The translations under genes were made by a program, and so were the position numbers. From Selaginella moellendorffii (lineage: Eukaryota > Streptophyta > Lycopodiopsida > Selaginellales > Selaginellaceae), in NCBI RefSeq assembly GCF_000143415.4, contig NW_003314321.1, positions 1,000,736-1,064,735 on the forward strand: a stretch of 64,000 nt of DNA, written 5' to 3'. Shown piece by piece: positions 11,650-23,123 of this stretch. The stretch's first letter is position 1. Each line of letters opens with the position of its first letter. The notes beneath the pieces are model-generated. The model searched no databases. It saw only the letters and a list, made by a program, of their open reading frames with translations, and was not told where the DNA came from.

Positions 11650-12190
11650 CACCTTGTTTGCAAGTGCTAGCTGATGGTCCAAATCATGGCACTGCCAGGC
11701 CACTTATGCTACAAAAAATCATTGCTCAAGATATGGTAAATTTTGGTTACTTGAATCAAAAAATATTATATGCCAGAAATTTGTAAGTATTCTTATATGG
11801 TAGTATTATTTTTTAGAACATTATATATTTTAGAAAACATGAATGTATTCATTTAATTATTTAATTAATATGAAATGTTTAGGATAACCTCTAACTCTAG
11901 ACACAAGTCCAAAAATGATCAATGAAGAAGTGGCTTACAAGCTCAAATGCAAAAAGGTTGACCAACTCCAGCTCACTCTAGAGGAGACATTGGAAGCATG
12001 AAGTCAAAGGCCAATCTTTTGGCGTGAAGCCACCCTGCTGTATCAACTGCAGACCATGGACAGCTGCTAGGGCTACCCCAACGCGCCGAGTGATGCCATA
12101 GACACTTCCAGAAAGTGGTCACCACAATAGAGCGTTCAACAATGAACAAGTTCAACCAGGCATACAAAATCTTCAAAAAGAAGACAGCAC
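11650..12190. other. AT-rich spacer
   Basis: No gene recognised. Two similar segments around 11608-11665 (GGGATAAYTACA followed by CGTTTGCA or TTGTTTGCA) form a short direct repeat. The end near 12150-12230 probably belongs to the LINE relic. Confidence 0.35.
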
Positions 12191-13500
12191 CAATCTTTAT
12201 TGATGAGGTGGACCTGGATACAGTACTTATATGAGCTCAATTGAGTGTGACACCCCACTGGCGTTCTGTGAGAAACAGGTGGAGGAAGCAATCAGCCGCC
12301 TCCACCGGTGGAAGGCCACAGACGTGTATGGGTTTACAGCGAATACATGGTGGCTAGTAACATCATCCAGGACGGTAGCTGGACCATCAATTGTGTCGTT
12401 CCGATATACAAGCAAGGAGACCCAAGGAAATTATAAGACAATCATGGTCTCCACCATCTTTGCCAAGCTCTTCACCCGACTAGTGGAGAAACGTCTTATC
12501 CGATGGAGCGAACAAGCGGGAGTCAGAGCATGAGGTCAAGTAGGGTTTCGACCGGACATCACAAAAGCGTTTGATAGTCTTGAGGACCAAACTCTTCCAG
12601 CACCTTAATCCAGCAGCTGTACACGAGAGTGAAAGCAGATGTCCAAGGTCGCAGCCCAAATCCCGTGTGACACCGGTTTGCCCTAAGGCTGCCCAGATGG
12701 TCTGGAAAAGATGATGGCGGATGATGAATGATGAACTCGTCGATGATATGCAGACGATATCATTGGACACACTCCACCGATTCTGCCAAGATACGGGATT
12801 ACAGATTAACCTTGGTGTTTGGACCAGATCAGGAGAGCAAATTCTGGTACGAAGGGAACAGATCGAGGCCACTGATGAGTACAAATACTTGGGGCACATA
12901 ATCCACCGTTCTGTAGGGGTCCTGGCCAGGAGGCGCAATCGGACTGTAGAAAAGCACGAGTGACAAGGTGGGAGGCGAAGAATATATATTTTCTCACGAA
13001 ACTAACCACAGTGGCTCATAAATGTGGGGACCCGGACTATCTAAAACGATGTGGGAAAACCTGGAAACCATCGCATCAACCTTCTCCACTAAAACAGTGT
13101 GACAATACTTCCGCAAAACTAGATTGTCCTTGTTTGCGAGGAATAAGTGTGTTTCAGCGTCCCAGTCGATGTTTGACCGTCTCTGTGTCTTCCACGCAGA
13201 CCAGGCAGATCCGGAGGTGTTTTCCCTGTCCACAGCGTCCGAGTTCGATGAGGAGGCTGTGGCTTCCTGTGCGGGGGCGATGGAGCGTCTGCTCCATTCT
13301 GAATGTTTCATCTGGGTTTATCTCCTGGCAATAAAGGTGATATTTTGTCCTAGTGTCCTCTGCCATGTATCCTTGTGTGCATCATTGTTCAAGATCCTCT
13401 TCAAGTGCGCTGAGAATGTAGTTGATATCCATGCCAAACTTGTGCATCCACATCTCCATGTCGTACCACCATCCTTGTCCATGTTGCCGTGCTAGCAGCT
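12190..13500 (+). mobile_element. Decayed non-LTR retrotransposon (LINE) reverse transcriptase
   Basis: Plus-strand translation over several frames gives LINE reverse-transcriptase blocks in order: QVEEAISRLHRWKA (thumb/finger region), VVPIYKQGDPRKL, IFAKLFTRLVEKRLIRW, GFRP near ITKAFDS, LYTRVKADVQG, then DTLHRFCQDTGLQINLG and EYKYLGHIIHRS. Further downstream come LFARNKCVSASQSMFD and a C-terminal segment. Frameshifts and stops interrupt it at many points, and the YADD catalytic loop region survives only as a damaged DDMQT. The element is inactive; its 5' and 3' limits are uncertain. Confidence 0.75.
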
Positions 13501-13729
13501 GAGAGTCAAGAATTGCTTGATGCCATATGGTATGAAGTACGCCAATTAGCTATGGAGTTGCAATGGCAAATACATGTCACACATGTAATGGAGGCAACCA
13601 TAATCAAACGGCCAAGTAAAAGAAGATGGCTAGGCAGGGCCTGCGCGACAACAATGATGATGCCACCGACACAAGAGATAGTCTAACTTGCATTTTTGCA
13701 TCCATCAGTCTCATGCTTCCAGTTGCACA

Positions 13730-13907
13730 CCACAAGACTATCAAAACAGAATTTCAAAACAAAATGGCTCAGAGGGCTTTTTCTCATCTGGAACAGAGGA
13801 GTGTGAGTGGCGACTCACTTCAAAGCCACTTTCATCATCACCAGATTCGAACCGAGAACCAGTTGATTACAAGGCTCGCACCTAACCAACCGCGCTAGGT
13901 GCTACTC
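13730..13907 (-). repeat. tRNA-Thr-derived SINE, copy 1
   Basis: On the minus strand the head (13906 to about 13840) reads like a tRNA. It has A-box-like TAGCGCGGTTGG, an anticodon-loop-like CTTGTAA (TGT, threonine) and B box GGTTCGAATCT. It continues into CTGGTGATGATGAAA and a non-tRNA tail ending CATTTTGTTTTGAAATTCTG. The same modules, in the same order, occur at 26960-27089, which identifies a dispersed tRNA-derived family. Confidence 0.65.
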
Positions 13908-13918
13908 TTGGTAGTTGA

Positions 13919-16546
13919 TTTAGACGCTGCAAACAGATCTCGCATGAATCTCCTGGCCAAGAGCACAAACACATCTTCCCAGAAATCCTGGAGGTTCCCA
14001 CCATCGATGGTTACCTCCAGGAGCAACGCAAGCCGCCATCGATCCAAGACACCCGGAGGTATGCGCTGCTCCTCCGCCAATGCGGCGACCGCCGCGACTT
14101 GGCGGGCATCAAGGATCTCCACGCGAGGATCGCGAGGAGCGGCCAGGAGCGCAACCGCTACGTCGCAAATCTTCTCGTCCAGATGTACGCCAAGTGTGGG
14201 GATGTGGAGGAGGCCCAGATCGTCTTCGCCAAGATCAAGAACAAGAACGTTTTCTCGTGGACACTCATGATCGCAGCATTTGCCCAGAACGGGCATTGCG
14301 CGAGAGCGGTGGAGCTCTTCCGGGCGATGGACGTTCCACCGGAGGAGGCCACTTTCATCGCAGCTCTCGGGGCTTGCACCAAATGCGGCTGCTACGACCG
14401 AGGGCGAGAGATCCACGCCAGGATCAAGGAGTGTGGATTGGATTCCAGCCTCGTGCTCGGCAACACGCTCATCAACATGTATGGCAAATGCCGCGCGCTG
14501 CGTGACGCGAGGGTAGTTTTCGATCGAATGCCGGAGCGAAGCACCGTGTCGTGGAACGCGATCATCGGAGCTTATGCCCAGAATTCGCAGCACAGAGAAG
14601 CTCTGGAGCTCTTCCGGGAGATGATCACGAGAGCTCCAGGAGGGATCGTTCCGGACGAAGTTACGTTCCTTCCAGTGCTCCAGTCGTGCTCGGGGCTGCA
14701 AGACTTGGTAGAGGGCGAAGCGATTCACGATCTGGCAGCGAAACTGGGGCTGGAATCCAACGTTGTCATCGCCAACGCTCTCATCAACATGTATGGAAAG
14801 TGTGGCAGGATCGCAAAGGCCAGAGATCTCTTCGACCGGATGAAGAGGAGGAGCATTGTGTCGCTCAACACCATCATCTCCGCCTACGCTCTCAACGGCT
14901 GTGGTTTCCAGGCGATCGATCTCTACAAAAAGATGGCGGAGCTTGAGCAACAAAACTTCCAGCCAAACGATATCACCTTTGTGGTTCTCTTGGATGCCTG
15001 CGGCAGCGTTTCTTCGCTGGAGATCGGGCTGGAACTCCATCGAGAGATCGCTTCCCGGGGGCTCGAGTCCAGGATCAACGTCCAGAACGCTCTCATCAAC
15101 ATGTATGGGAAGTGTGGAAGCGTCGATAGTGCCAAGTCTGTGTTCCTGGCTATGGCTTCTTCTTCTCCTTCCTCCTCCTGTAGAGACGTGATCTCCTGGA
15201 CAGCGATGATCACTGCTCTAGCCCAGAACAGCCGCGAGGAAGAGGCCGTGGGATTGTTTCGAGAGATGGAGCTCGAGGGAGTGAAAGCCAACGACGTAAC
15301 TCTGGCCGCCCTGGCCACCGCGTTCGTCAACCTTGGGAACTTTGGCGATGGCTGCCACATCTATCCCCGAGTTGCCGCTCTCGGGATGAAGCTCGACGTG
15401 GTGCTCGGCACGGTTTTGATCGGCTTGCATGGGATCTGTGGTGAGGACGTGGTCACCGCGAGCAAGATCTTCGAGCAAATCGAGCACAGCAAGAAGAATG
15501 TGATCTCCTGGAACGCGATGATCGCTGTCTATGCTCAATCCGGGAAGAACAGCGAAGCTCTGGAGCTCTTCCGAGCGATGGACGTGAGACCCAACGAAGC
15601 TAGCATTGCTTCCTTGCTCCTTGGCTCCTTAACAAGCGTGGATCACCTCGACTTGATCCGAGAAGAAACGAGGATCCATAGCCTGGAGGGGAATCCCATC
15701 GCTGCCACGGCGCTGGTGAGTGCTTACGGCCGAGCCGGATCGATCGATGGAGCACGAGCGGCCATGGAGAGGATTCCCTGCGGAGAGAGAGACCTCGTGT
15801 CGTGGAACGCGATGGTGGCGGCGTGCTCTCAAAACGGCGCTGGAGAGGAAGCTCTGGATCTCTACCACCGGATGAATCTCGAGGGCGCTGTGAGGGCGAG
15901 CGAGATCACGTACTCGAGCGTGCTGATCGCGTGCCCGAGCCTGCGAGCTCTTCGATCGATCCACCACACGGTCGCCAGCGCCGGGTTCCTGGACGATCTG
16001 GGCGTCGCAAACTCGCTCACGAGCGCCTATGGGCGATTCGGCGAGGTCGATCGCGCGAAAGAGATCTTCGATGCCATGAGAACCGTGAGCGTCGTGAGCT
16101 GGACCGCAATCATCGCGAGCTACGCCCAGAACGGCCGCGTCCGCGAATCCCTGGAGCTCTTCCTGGGCATGGCGCTGGACGGGATCCATCCCAGCGAGGC
16201 CACCTTCACGAGCATCCTCTACGCTTGCAGCCACGCCGGGAAGATCGAAGAGGCGTGGCGCTGCTTCGCCAGCATCCACGGCGATTTCGGGATGGAAGCG
16301 AACGAAGAGAACTACCGGTGCGTGGTGGATCTGCTGGGGCGAGCCGGGAAGCTGGAAGAGGCCCGCGATCTGGTCCAGAGCATGCCATTCCCGGCGGATG
16401 GAGTGGCGTGGACGACGCTGCTGGCCTCTTGCAAGACTCACGATCGCGAGGAAGAGGGCAGAGACGCCGCGCGAGAGATGATCGCGCTGGAGCCGGACAA
16501 TGGCGCCTCGTACGTGATGCTTTCCTCGATCATCCCATTGCATTGA
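13919..16546 (+). CDS. PPR protein (PLS class), truncated in E region
   Basis: Pentatricopeptide repeat protein; such proteins bind organelle RNA sequence-specifically. The frame is open from 13919 and contains about 20 P, L and S motifs, including repeated cores such as NALINMYGKCG and SWNAMIAVYAQSGK. It ends at DNGASYVMLSSIIPLH, inside the region that normally forms the E motif, so there is no E+ or DYW domain. No in-frame ATG occurs before 14183, which already lies inside the first repeat. An ATG at 13944 is in another frame. Either a short 5' exon is missing from view, or the start has been lost. The high GC content contrasts with the LINE/SINE-filled upstream region. Editing or other RNA-processing function would need a partner deaminase in trans. 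Confidence 0.85.
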   Translation, partial: FRRCKQISHESPGQEHKHIFPEILEVPTIDGYLQEQRKPPSIQDTRRYALLLRQCGDRRDLAGIKDLHARIARSGQERNRYVANLLVQMYAKCGDVEEAQIVFAKIKNKNVFSWTLMIAAFAQNGHCARAVELFRAMDVPPEEATFIAALGACTKCGCYDRGREIHARIKECGLDSSLVLGNTLINMYGKCRALRDARVVFDRMPERSTVSWNAIIGAYAQNSQHREALELFREMITRAPGGIVPDEVTFLPVLQSCSGLQDLVEGEAIHDLAAKLGLESNVVIANALINMYGKCGRIAKARDLFDRMKRRSIVSLNTIISAYALNGCGFQAIDLYKKMAELEQQNFQPNDITFVVLLDACGSVSSLEIGLELHREIASRGLESRINVQNALINMYGKCGSVDSAKSVFLAMASSSPSSSCRDVISWTAMITALAQNSREEEAVGLFREMELEGVKANDVTLAALATAFVNLGNFGDGCHIYPRVAALGMKLDVVLGTVLIGLHGICGEDVVTASKIFEQIEHSKKNVISWNAMIAVYAQSGKNSEALELFRAMDVRPNEASIASLLLGSLTSVDHLDLIREETRIHSLEGNPIAATALVSAYGRAGSIDGARAAMERIPCGERDLVSWNAMVAACSQNGAGEEALDLYHRMNLEGAVRASEITYSSVLIACPSLRALRSIHHTVASAGFLDDLGVANSLTSAYGRFGEVDRAKEIFDAMRTVSVVSWTAIIASYAQNGRVRESLELFLGMALDGIHPSEATFTSILYACSHAGKIEEAWRCFASIHGDFGMEANEENYRCVVDLLGRAGKLEEARDLVQSMPFPADGVAWTTLLASCKTHDREEEGRDAAREMIALEPDNGASYVMLSSIIPLH

Positions 16547-16622
16547 GCATTCTTCTATTAGGGTTCTTGATAGAAGCTCGAGGATTTCCAAGGCAAGGTC
16601 TCTCTCTCTCGACCTTTCTTTC

Positions 16623-16838
16623 ATGGAATTTGACGAGTACTTCCACATACCCATTCGCGAGCGCTGGAAAGAAGGCAGTGATCCATCCCTTGGCAATGTG
16701 GAGCTCCAGCGCCAGGGAGGTGAGTCAATCCATGGAATCTTCTCTATTTCCAGCACAGATTCTAGATCTCTCAATCCATGATCGTAGGCGCTGCTATGAA
16801 GCGATCGATCAGCATGTGCTCAAAGATTTCTAGAGCTT
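16623..16838 (+). CDS. Possible small two-exon gene between PPR and UPL
   Basis: Not recognised. ATG at 16623 opens MEFDEYFHIPIRERWKEG and continues to NVELQRQG, followed by a strong donor at 16720 (GGAG|gtgagt). Two acceptors are possible. One after 16753 gives a 34-nt intron and an end at CYEAIDQHVLKDF. One after 16787 gives a 68-nt intron and another frame of about 33 residues. Intron length favours the second. The donor and flanking sequence are conserved in the inverted copy at 37640-37790, although that copy is decayed. This could also be 3' UTR of the PPR gene. Confidence 0.3.
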
Positions 16839-16930
16839 CTCCTCAGCGATGGAAGTGCACCAAAAAAATATTCCTAGCGGGGCTTTAAATGGTGGTGCTA
16901 AGGTCTTTCCTTTTCATTGCTCCGTGAGCG

Positions 16931-19900
16931 ATGATCCCTGAGAGTGTCCAGGCGGGCAGCAAAGCCCAGCTCAATGGAGAGCTCGCGGAGGACTTTACGA
17001 TAGAGTCCAAGGTAACGCTGGTCACGCTTCTCAAAGACGCTCTCTTTAAACTCGATTCCAACGAAGGTGGCGACGCTCCAGGCGTCGAGGTATGGTTCTT
17101 AGCTTCAAGGACTTTACGAAATCTTCTCCTGTTTTTTCCAGTCTCTGGCTAGTCTTTTGGTTTCCGCGGACGCGGAGATCGTGGTGTTGGCCTTGGAAGT
17201 TCTCGCCGCGGCTCAAACCAAGGATGGTTATTCTTCCAAGACGATGAGCTACGTGCGAGAGATATCTTACGGATGGCCAAGCAGGGATCAGTGGTTCTGT
17301 GCAAAGGAGGCAGCTTGGAGTCTATACTTCGAGTTCTATCAAGATGGGAAGCTGGAAGTCATTCAGGTTGAGGTGGAGGAGCTGTGTAGGGAAGATTGCT
17401 TGGATCTCTTCAACAGGTTGGTCCGTGACTTCAAGGTGCCTGGGGAGCTCCGGTTTTCTTTGCTCACCAGGATTCGCTTCGCAAAGGCATTCTCATCGGC
17501 AGAAACTCGGTACGAGTACCTTCGAATTTCCATCTTGGCTCTGGGGCTCGTACCGCATGTAGAAAAATCCCAACTCTTGGACTTGGAGGCGGTGGCGTGC
17601 GATGGAGTTGTTCCAGAGAGTGTTCGAATCTCGGCACTGTATGCACTGGGAGCTCACGGAAAGGAGGACATACTCACGACCGCGGAAAGAGATGCAAAGG
17701 TCCATGAGTTTCTCAGTGGGAAAGTCCAGCATTCCAGTGGTTTTATCAAAGCTTTGCTGGATAATTCCTCGGCCCCCATAGATCTCCAGGATGAAGACAG
17801 GAAACGCCGCCGTCAGCTTCCATCCTCCGTCTTTGGAGTCCTGAGCTTGAACGAGGCCTTGATCTGGCTTGAAGACGAACTCAAGGACATCAGCAGTAGC
17901 GATGACGACTCGCTCAGGGAAAAGCAACGAATGATCAGAGACTTGCTTTCCAAGGCCTTCGAGGGGGGTGAGGGAGAGGTCGAGCAGTTCTTGGTAAAAA
18001 TCTTTGACAATCCCAGACTGTTGAGGGGGACTTCAAGCAGCTCAAAGGTGTCCACTGATGGCTGGAAGATTGTGGAAGCAACCATGTCCTGGAAGTTATC
18101 AGATGAGTTACACGCGAAGTTGGCCAAGTTGATTCTAGACGACGTGACAGCCGTTCCTGAAGCTGTGCTGCTCAAGGCACTGAGTGCTAGTTTCATGTCG
18201 ACTCTCGTTGGGGTTGGCGGCTACGAGTTTCTTCGCCAGCTTCCGGTGTCTGTGGTTATGAAGCTCGAAAGATTTCCTCCCACAGACAAATGTGGGGGTT
18301 ACGCAGAGATGGCCAAGAGTTTGTGCGAGGATTTTGGATCGTTAATCGAAGGGAAGTGCGCTGAGAAGGTGGAGGTGCTACCCTGGATCGTCGAGCGGAT
18401 GCTATTCAACAACGATGGTCATTGCAACGCTTTTTTTTTCAAGCAGCTCTTCATGTCCGGCGCATTGGACAAGCTGTTGATCGCCTTCGAAGCTTTCGGA
18501 AGCTGCTCGACACCAGTTGGAAGCTCGACGACAGGGATGGCACCATCGCTAGACGTGTACTTCTCCATTTTCTGCCAGCTTTTGGACTCGGAGTGGGCGG
18601 ACCTTACAGGAGAGGAGGACGAGAAAAGAATCAAGCAACAGATTTTCTATGCGGTCCTTCGCGTAATTCGACTCTGTGACATCTCCCAGTTCACTCCAAG
18701 GATGGCGGCAGCGGTTCTCGAACAGTTGTGCAAGAAGAACCCTGCCGAAGTTGACGATTTGGCCGTTTCAAAACTGGTGTCAATGGGATACGATAAGGCA
18801 GTGGCGAGAGCAGCGCTGGAGAAGACAGGAGATTCCATTGAACGAGCCGTTGAGAAGATGGCTGAGGAAAACTTGCTGGAGACAAGCTTTCCACCAATGC
18901 TGGAGATGGTCGACCTCCTCTTGAAACTTATGAACTGTCACGGCTCCGAGGATTTGATTCTTACCATCTGGAGGAACGGCGTGTTGCACGAAAGAGAGAC
19001 CGCCTTGGTGTCACTGGTTTGCCAGCTGGGATCTGAGGCAGCAGCTGCGAAGCTTTTAGCACTCCTGGTTACGAAAGATACCACTGCTGCTGTTGTTATT
19101 CGACGGCGTGGTATAGCAAACCAGTTTCTAGAGCTCTTGTTGTCTCCGAAATTTGAGACTTCAGTAGAGTCAGCTGCAGTGGTTTTAAGGCTTCTGTTTG
19201 GAGGAGGCGACCACGGTGGCAATCCTTTTGCTGCAAGTGTCATGTCCGAAGATCAGCACAAGCAAGCGGTAGTTTGGTTTGGAAACTTCATCTGCCAGAC
19301 TCCTCCTACAGCTCATGGACCAAAGCTGCTTAAACTCGGTGAAACTCTGACGAGGAACCGCAAGATGGCACTGGAGCTAGTGACAAATGCGAGGGACTTG
19401 GCTGTTCTTTTCGAAAGGTTGCTCAACCTAAGCGTCAACCCGGATTCTAAGAGTTGCGCTTGCAAGACGGTGTTGCATCTGCTGGAAGACCATCAGATGT
19501 TATACCACAGGATGGTGCGGGCGATTCGAGCACGTTTGTTGGCCAATGCGGCCGATGTGCATGATTTTTTGAGAGATATGTCGTCCTGGGCATTCAGAGA
19601 GCCCGCCATCTTCTTGCGAACATCATTTGACACCTGTGAAGTTGTTCGTGTGGGGAAGGACCAGCACTACATTTTTCTTAAGGGGGGTCAAGTCACCGGC
19701 AATGGTGGCGACGAAAGTGCATTGGTTTCCACCCATTTTCTCGACGTTTTTGCTCAGCTGCGCGATCCTCTTCTGGCCCGGCTAGACGACGTCAGGATTG
19801 AGCTCTTGACCAAGATTTATGACGAGTTTCCAGATTTTTTGCTCGGCCACGAAGCTGGAATTCTTGACCGGGTGTTAGAAAGTGAGTCAAAGGCATCCTC

Positions 19901-22900
19901 GGTGAGCAAGTTCTTAAAGGCTGTATGGCGGGAGAACAGGGACAGTGTCCTCCAAGCTCTGATGAAGGCGTTTTCCTTGGAGCTGATAAGTACCTCGAAA
20001 CTCGTCCGTCTTTCAAAGGTTTTGGAGAGCTGCTACGAGTTCCTGGATGCTCTTCTTGCCGACCGTATAGTTAAGAACCTTGCTGCGCTCGACTTAGACC
20101 ATCCAGAGGCAGCAGCGGTCGTAACTTCAGTTTTTGAGGTGCTGGCAAACTTTTTATCGAGTCACCGACATCGTCCCGTTGTTTCCATTCCGCCATATGT
20201 GTCGGAGGCTGGTGTCATCGCGTTTCTACAGGCGATGTACGCCACAGCAGAGGATCCCGTTGCTGCAATCAGCACTGGTGCCGAAGAGACGACACAGAAT
20301 ATGTGGGCATTTTTGGCGACGCTTGATCCGGACTTAAGATTGCAGGTACTTCCCAGTTTCCATTTCTCGTGCAGAAATATGTTGAAGTGTTTCTCGTGCA
20401 GATACTTCGGACCTGCCCGGACTTGCTTCCGGAGCTAACCCAGCATCAGCAGGCACCAAATGTTGCGTTACAAGACCAAGCTGCCGAGCATGACAGACAT
20501 CATACAGAAGATGAGCATGAAACCGAAGAGGAGGATCAAAACGAAGATGAGGATGATGAGTATGCTAATGGTGAAGATGGGACGGAAGATGGAGATGGCG
20601 AGGATGATGTCGAGGAGGATGACGAAATGCAGGATGGATTAGAAGGAGATCAGTGCGAACAAGAGCAAGAGATTTTTCCTCAGTCATGGGTGGTTGACAA
20701 CGACGACTTGGAAACACTCGTCAAGTTTCTCCGGTTTGCTCCAGAGTCATTTGACGAGAGGAAATTGGTCTCTTTTCTGAAGAAGCACACAAATCATGCT
20801 GAACTGGCGAGGGTGCTTGTTCGTATGCTCCTGAGAACCGAAAACTCACGAGCTTTTGGATCACCTGCCAATGGTCTTTTCCATCGCAACTTCGTTCTTG
20901 GTAAAGCTCAGTATTACTCCCTTCTAACCATCTAAACATTGTTTTGTTTTTTCCAGGAGTTCCCTGCTTCGTGCTGAAACGACTGTTGTGCCTTTTTGCT
21001 GAACTTGGTGGGCACCGTAACTCTTCCGTGTTGGCGTCACTAAAAGAAGACGACGTAGTCTCGATCGTGGCTTTGCTCTTCAGTCTGCTGGACGATCTCA
21101 AGTTTGTGGCGTCGGCGGTGCGTTTGCTAAAGCTCATGACTCTAGAGCTCAAACGCAACAAAGAAACAATCGCCATAACTGTTTCAGACGTGAAGCTTTA
21201 CAAGCTGTGTGATCTCTATGCCGTCAACGCAAGGTAAGAATCAAAACCGGTTCCCATACTGAAACTTGTAATGATGTTGCAGTGTGGGGGACGTTTTAGG
21301 CAACTTGATCGCTATAAATCCAGCTCTTTCCCCAGCTATCCTCTCGCGAATGACGAGCATATCTACGAAACTCGTCAGCTCGGTCGTGAAGGAGCTAGAA
21401 GTTGGCGATTATACATCCACCGGTGCTGTTTTAAATCTTATACGAACGCTTGATCGAGTGGAGCAGAAGGATCTTCCGCACCTCGTCTCCGCTCTAGATC
21501 CTTTGTGGGGATTCGTACGCAGTGGCATGCCAAAGGCAGCACGGCCACTCGTCGGGGCTTTCTTCCTCGCGCAACAATTTATCTCGGATGCACCAGCACC
21601 CTCGACTCTAGCTCTTGCACGAGAACTGGTCGGGCAGAATGTCGTCAAAATCGAGGTCTTGCTTCCAGTGCTTCGAAAATGCCCCGGCCTTTTGGCTATG
21701 GAAGACAAGCATGAGTTCCTCCTGAGCAAGTTCCCGATTTCCGAGAGTGAGGAGATACGTATACACAGGCACGACATTCTAAAGGACTCTTACGAGGAAC
21801 TTGGGCAGCGCTCGGCAGAAAAGCTGAAAAAGTTCCAGTTGAGTGTGCATTTCCGTGGAGAGGAAGGCGAAGGTGAAGGACTGGGACGCGAGTGGTTTCA
21901 GGTGGTGTCACAAGCCATTGTCGAGGAGCAAGCGCTTTTGTTCTCTCCAGTCGGGGATTGTTACCAGCCGAATCCAAGCTCGGCTTCTTGTCCTGGTCAT
22001 CTCTCATACTTCAAGTTTGTTGGTCGCCTGGTAAGCGGTGGTGCTGCTCATCGCTTCTTATCTAATTCTACTTGCAAAAACCAGGCAGCCAAGGCTATCA
22101 TCGACTCTCAAAAACTGGATATACGCTTCACTCGCTCGTTTTACAAACACATACTTGGAAGAGAAGTCACATACATGGACATGGAACCGGAGGTTTCCAA
22201 AAGCCTCGTATGGCTGTTAGAGGTAAATTTGTTCATTTCTTTTACACCCTCTTAGAAATCCTGATTTCCAGAACAAGGTTGAGGAGTCCATGGGCCTGAG
22301 CTTCAGCATAGACGATCATTCAGATGGACGCAAAGAGGTGAGTACAGCTTCTTTCACATCACCATATCCATTTCCTTTTGTTTACTGTAGATGGCGATTC
22401 ATGATCTTATTCCTGGAGGTCGAGATGTTCCAGTGACTGAGGAAAACAAGCATGACTATGTGAATCATGTCGCCGACTACCGCTTGACAGGCTCGATCAA
22501 GCCGCAGATAGACGCGTTTCTGGATGGTTTCTACGAACTGATATCGAAGGATTTGATATCCATTTTCGATGTCAAGGAGCTAGAGCTGCTCATGAGTGGG
22601 CCTCCTGATGTAGACGGTATGTTTCTTCTTCTTGTCAAACCTCTCTCAGAGTGTGATTTTGTGTGCTTGCAGTTGAAGAGTTGCAAAAAGTTGCAAGATG
22701 TGAACATACTTATTGTATTTTGAAATGGTTTTGGGATGCAGTTAATGGCTTTTGCAAGGAGGACAAAGTTCGGCTGCTTAAGTTCATGACTGGGTCTTCC
22801 AAGGTATGACAAAAGATCTTATACTTTTTTACAAGCTTTTGTTTCACCAGATTTCAAACACGGGCATTTTGATAACTGAAGGTGGTGAATGGAATCAATT

Positions 22901-23073
22901 ACCAACGGCATATACTTGGTAAGCATCAGTTTTGTCCTATGGTATTTGTCTAATATCATCGACATTTTAGCTCTGGGACTATCGTTCTTCCTCACTATCA
23001 GTCGAGAGAGCAATTGGAAGAGAAACTCTTGCTTGCTATTCGCGAAGGCTGCGAAGGTTTTGGCTTTGTATAG
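16931..23073 (+). CDS. HECT-type E3 ubiquitin ligase (UPL1/2, HUWE1/TOM1-like)
   Basis: Transfers ubiquitin from E2 through a thioester on a HECT cysteine to substrates. Exons: 16931-17089, 17142-20345, 20402-20900, 20957-21233, 21283-22030, 22085-22222, 22272-22337, 22391-22616, 22673-22803, 22851-22918, 22971-23073. The sum is 5619 nt, 1872 residues, fully in frame. Domain order: helical repeat N-terminal half; UBA-like segment around VSKLVSMGYDKAVARAALE; a very acidic stretch (20500-20660); then HECT with GLGREWFQVVSQ, YFKFVGRL, INTERNAL GGRDVPVTEENK and the catalytic loop LPTAYTCSG. It ends EGCEGFGFV, the usual HECT tail. It is about half the length of Arabidopsis UPL1/2. Assignment within the UPL family is therefore tentative. 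The intron at 22031-22084 is 54 nt with no stop, so retention would add 18 residues. Confidence 0.92.
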
Positions 23074-23123
23074 AGAAATTATTTCGATCAATGTAAAAAG
23101 TAGATCAAAATGGAACCCTTCTT

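Noticed and set aside
13899-15040. Long frames antisense to the PPR gene (for example 13895-15040, minus, 381 codons)
   Set aside because: Shadow of GC-rich PPR coding sequence; Asp/Arg/His-rich translation typical of antisense frames and no motif.
15629-16833. Long overlapping frames on both strands of the PPR 3' half
   Set aside because: Shadows of the PPR frame; low-complexity Arg/Glu content.
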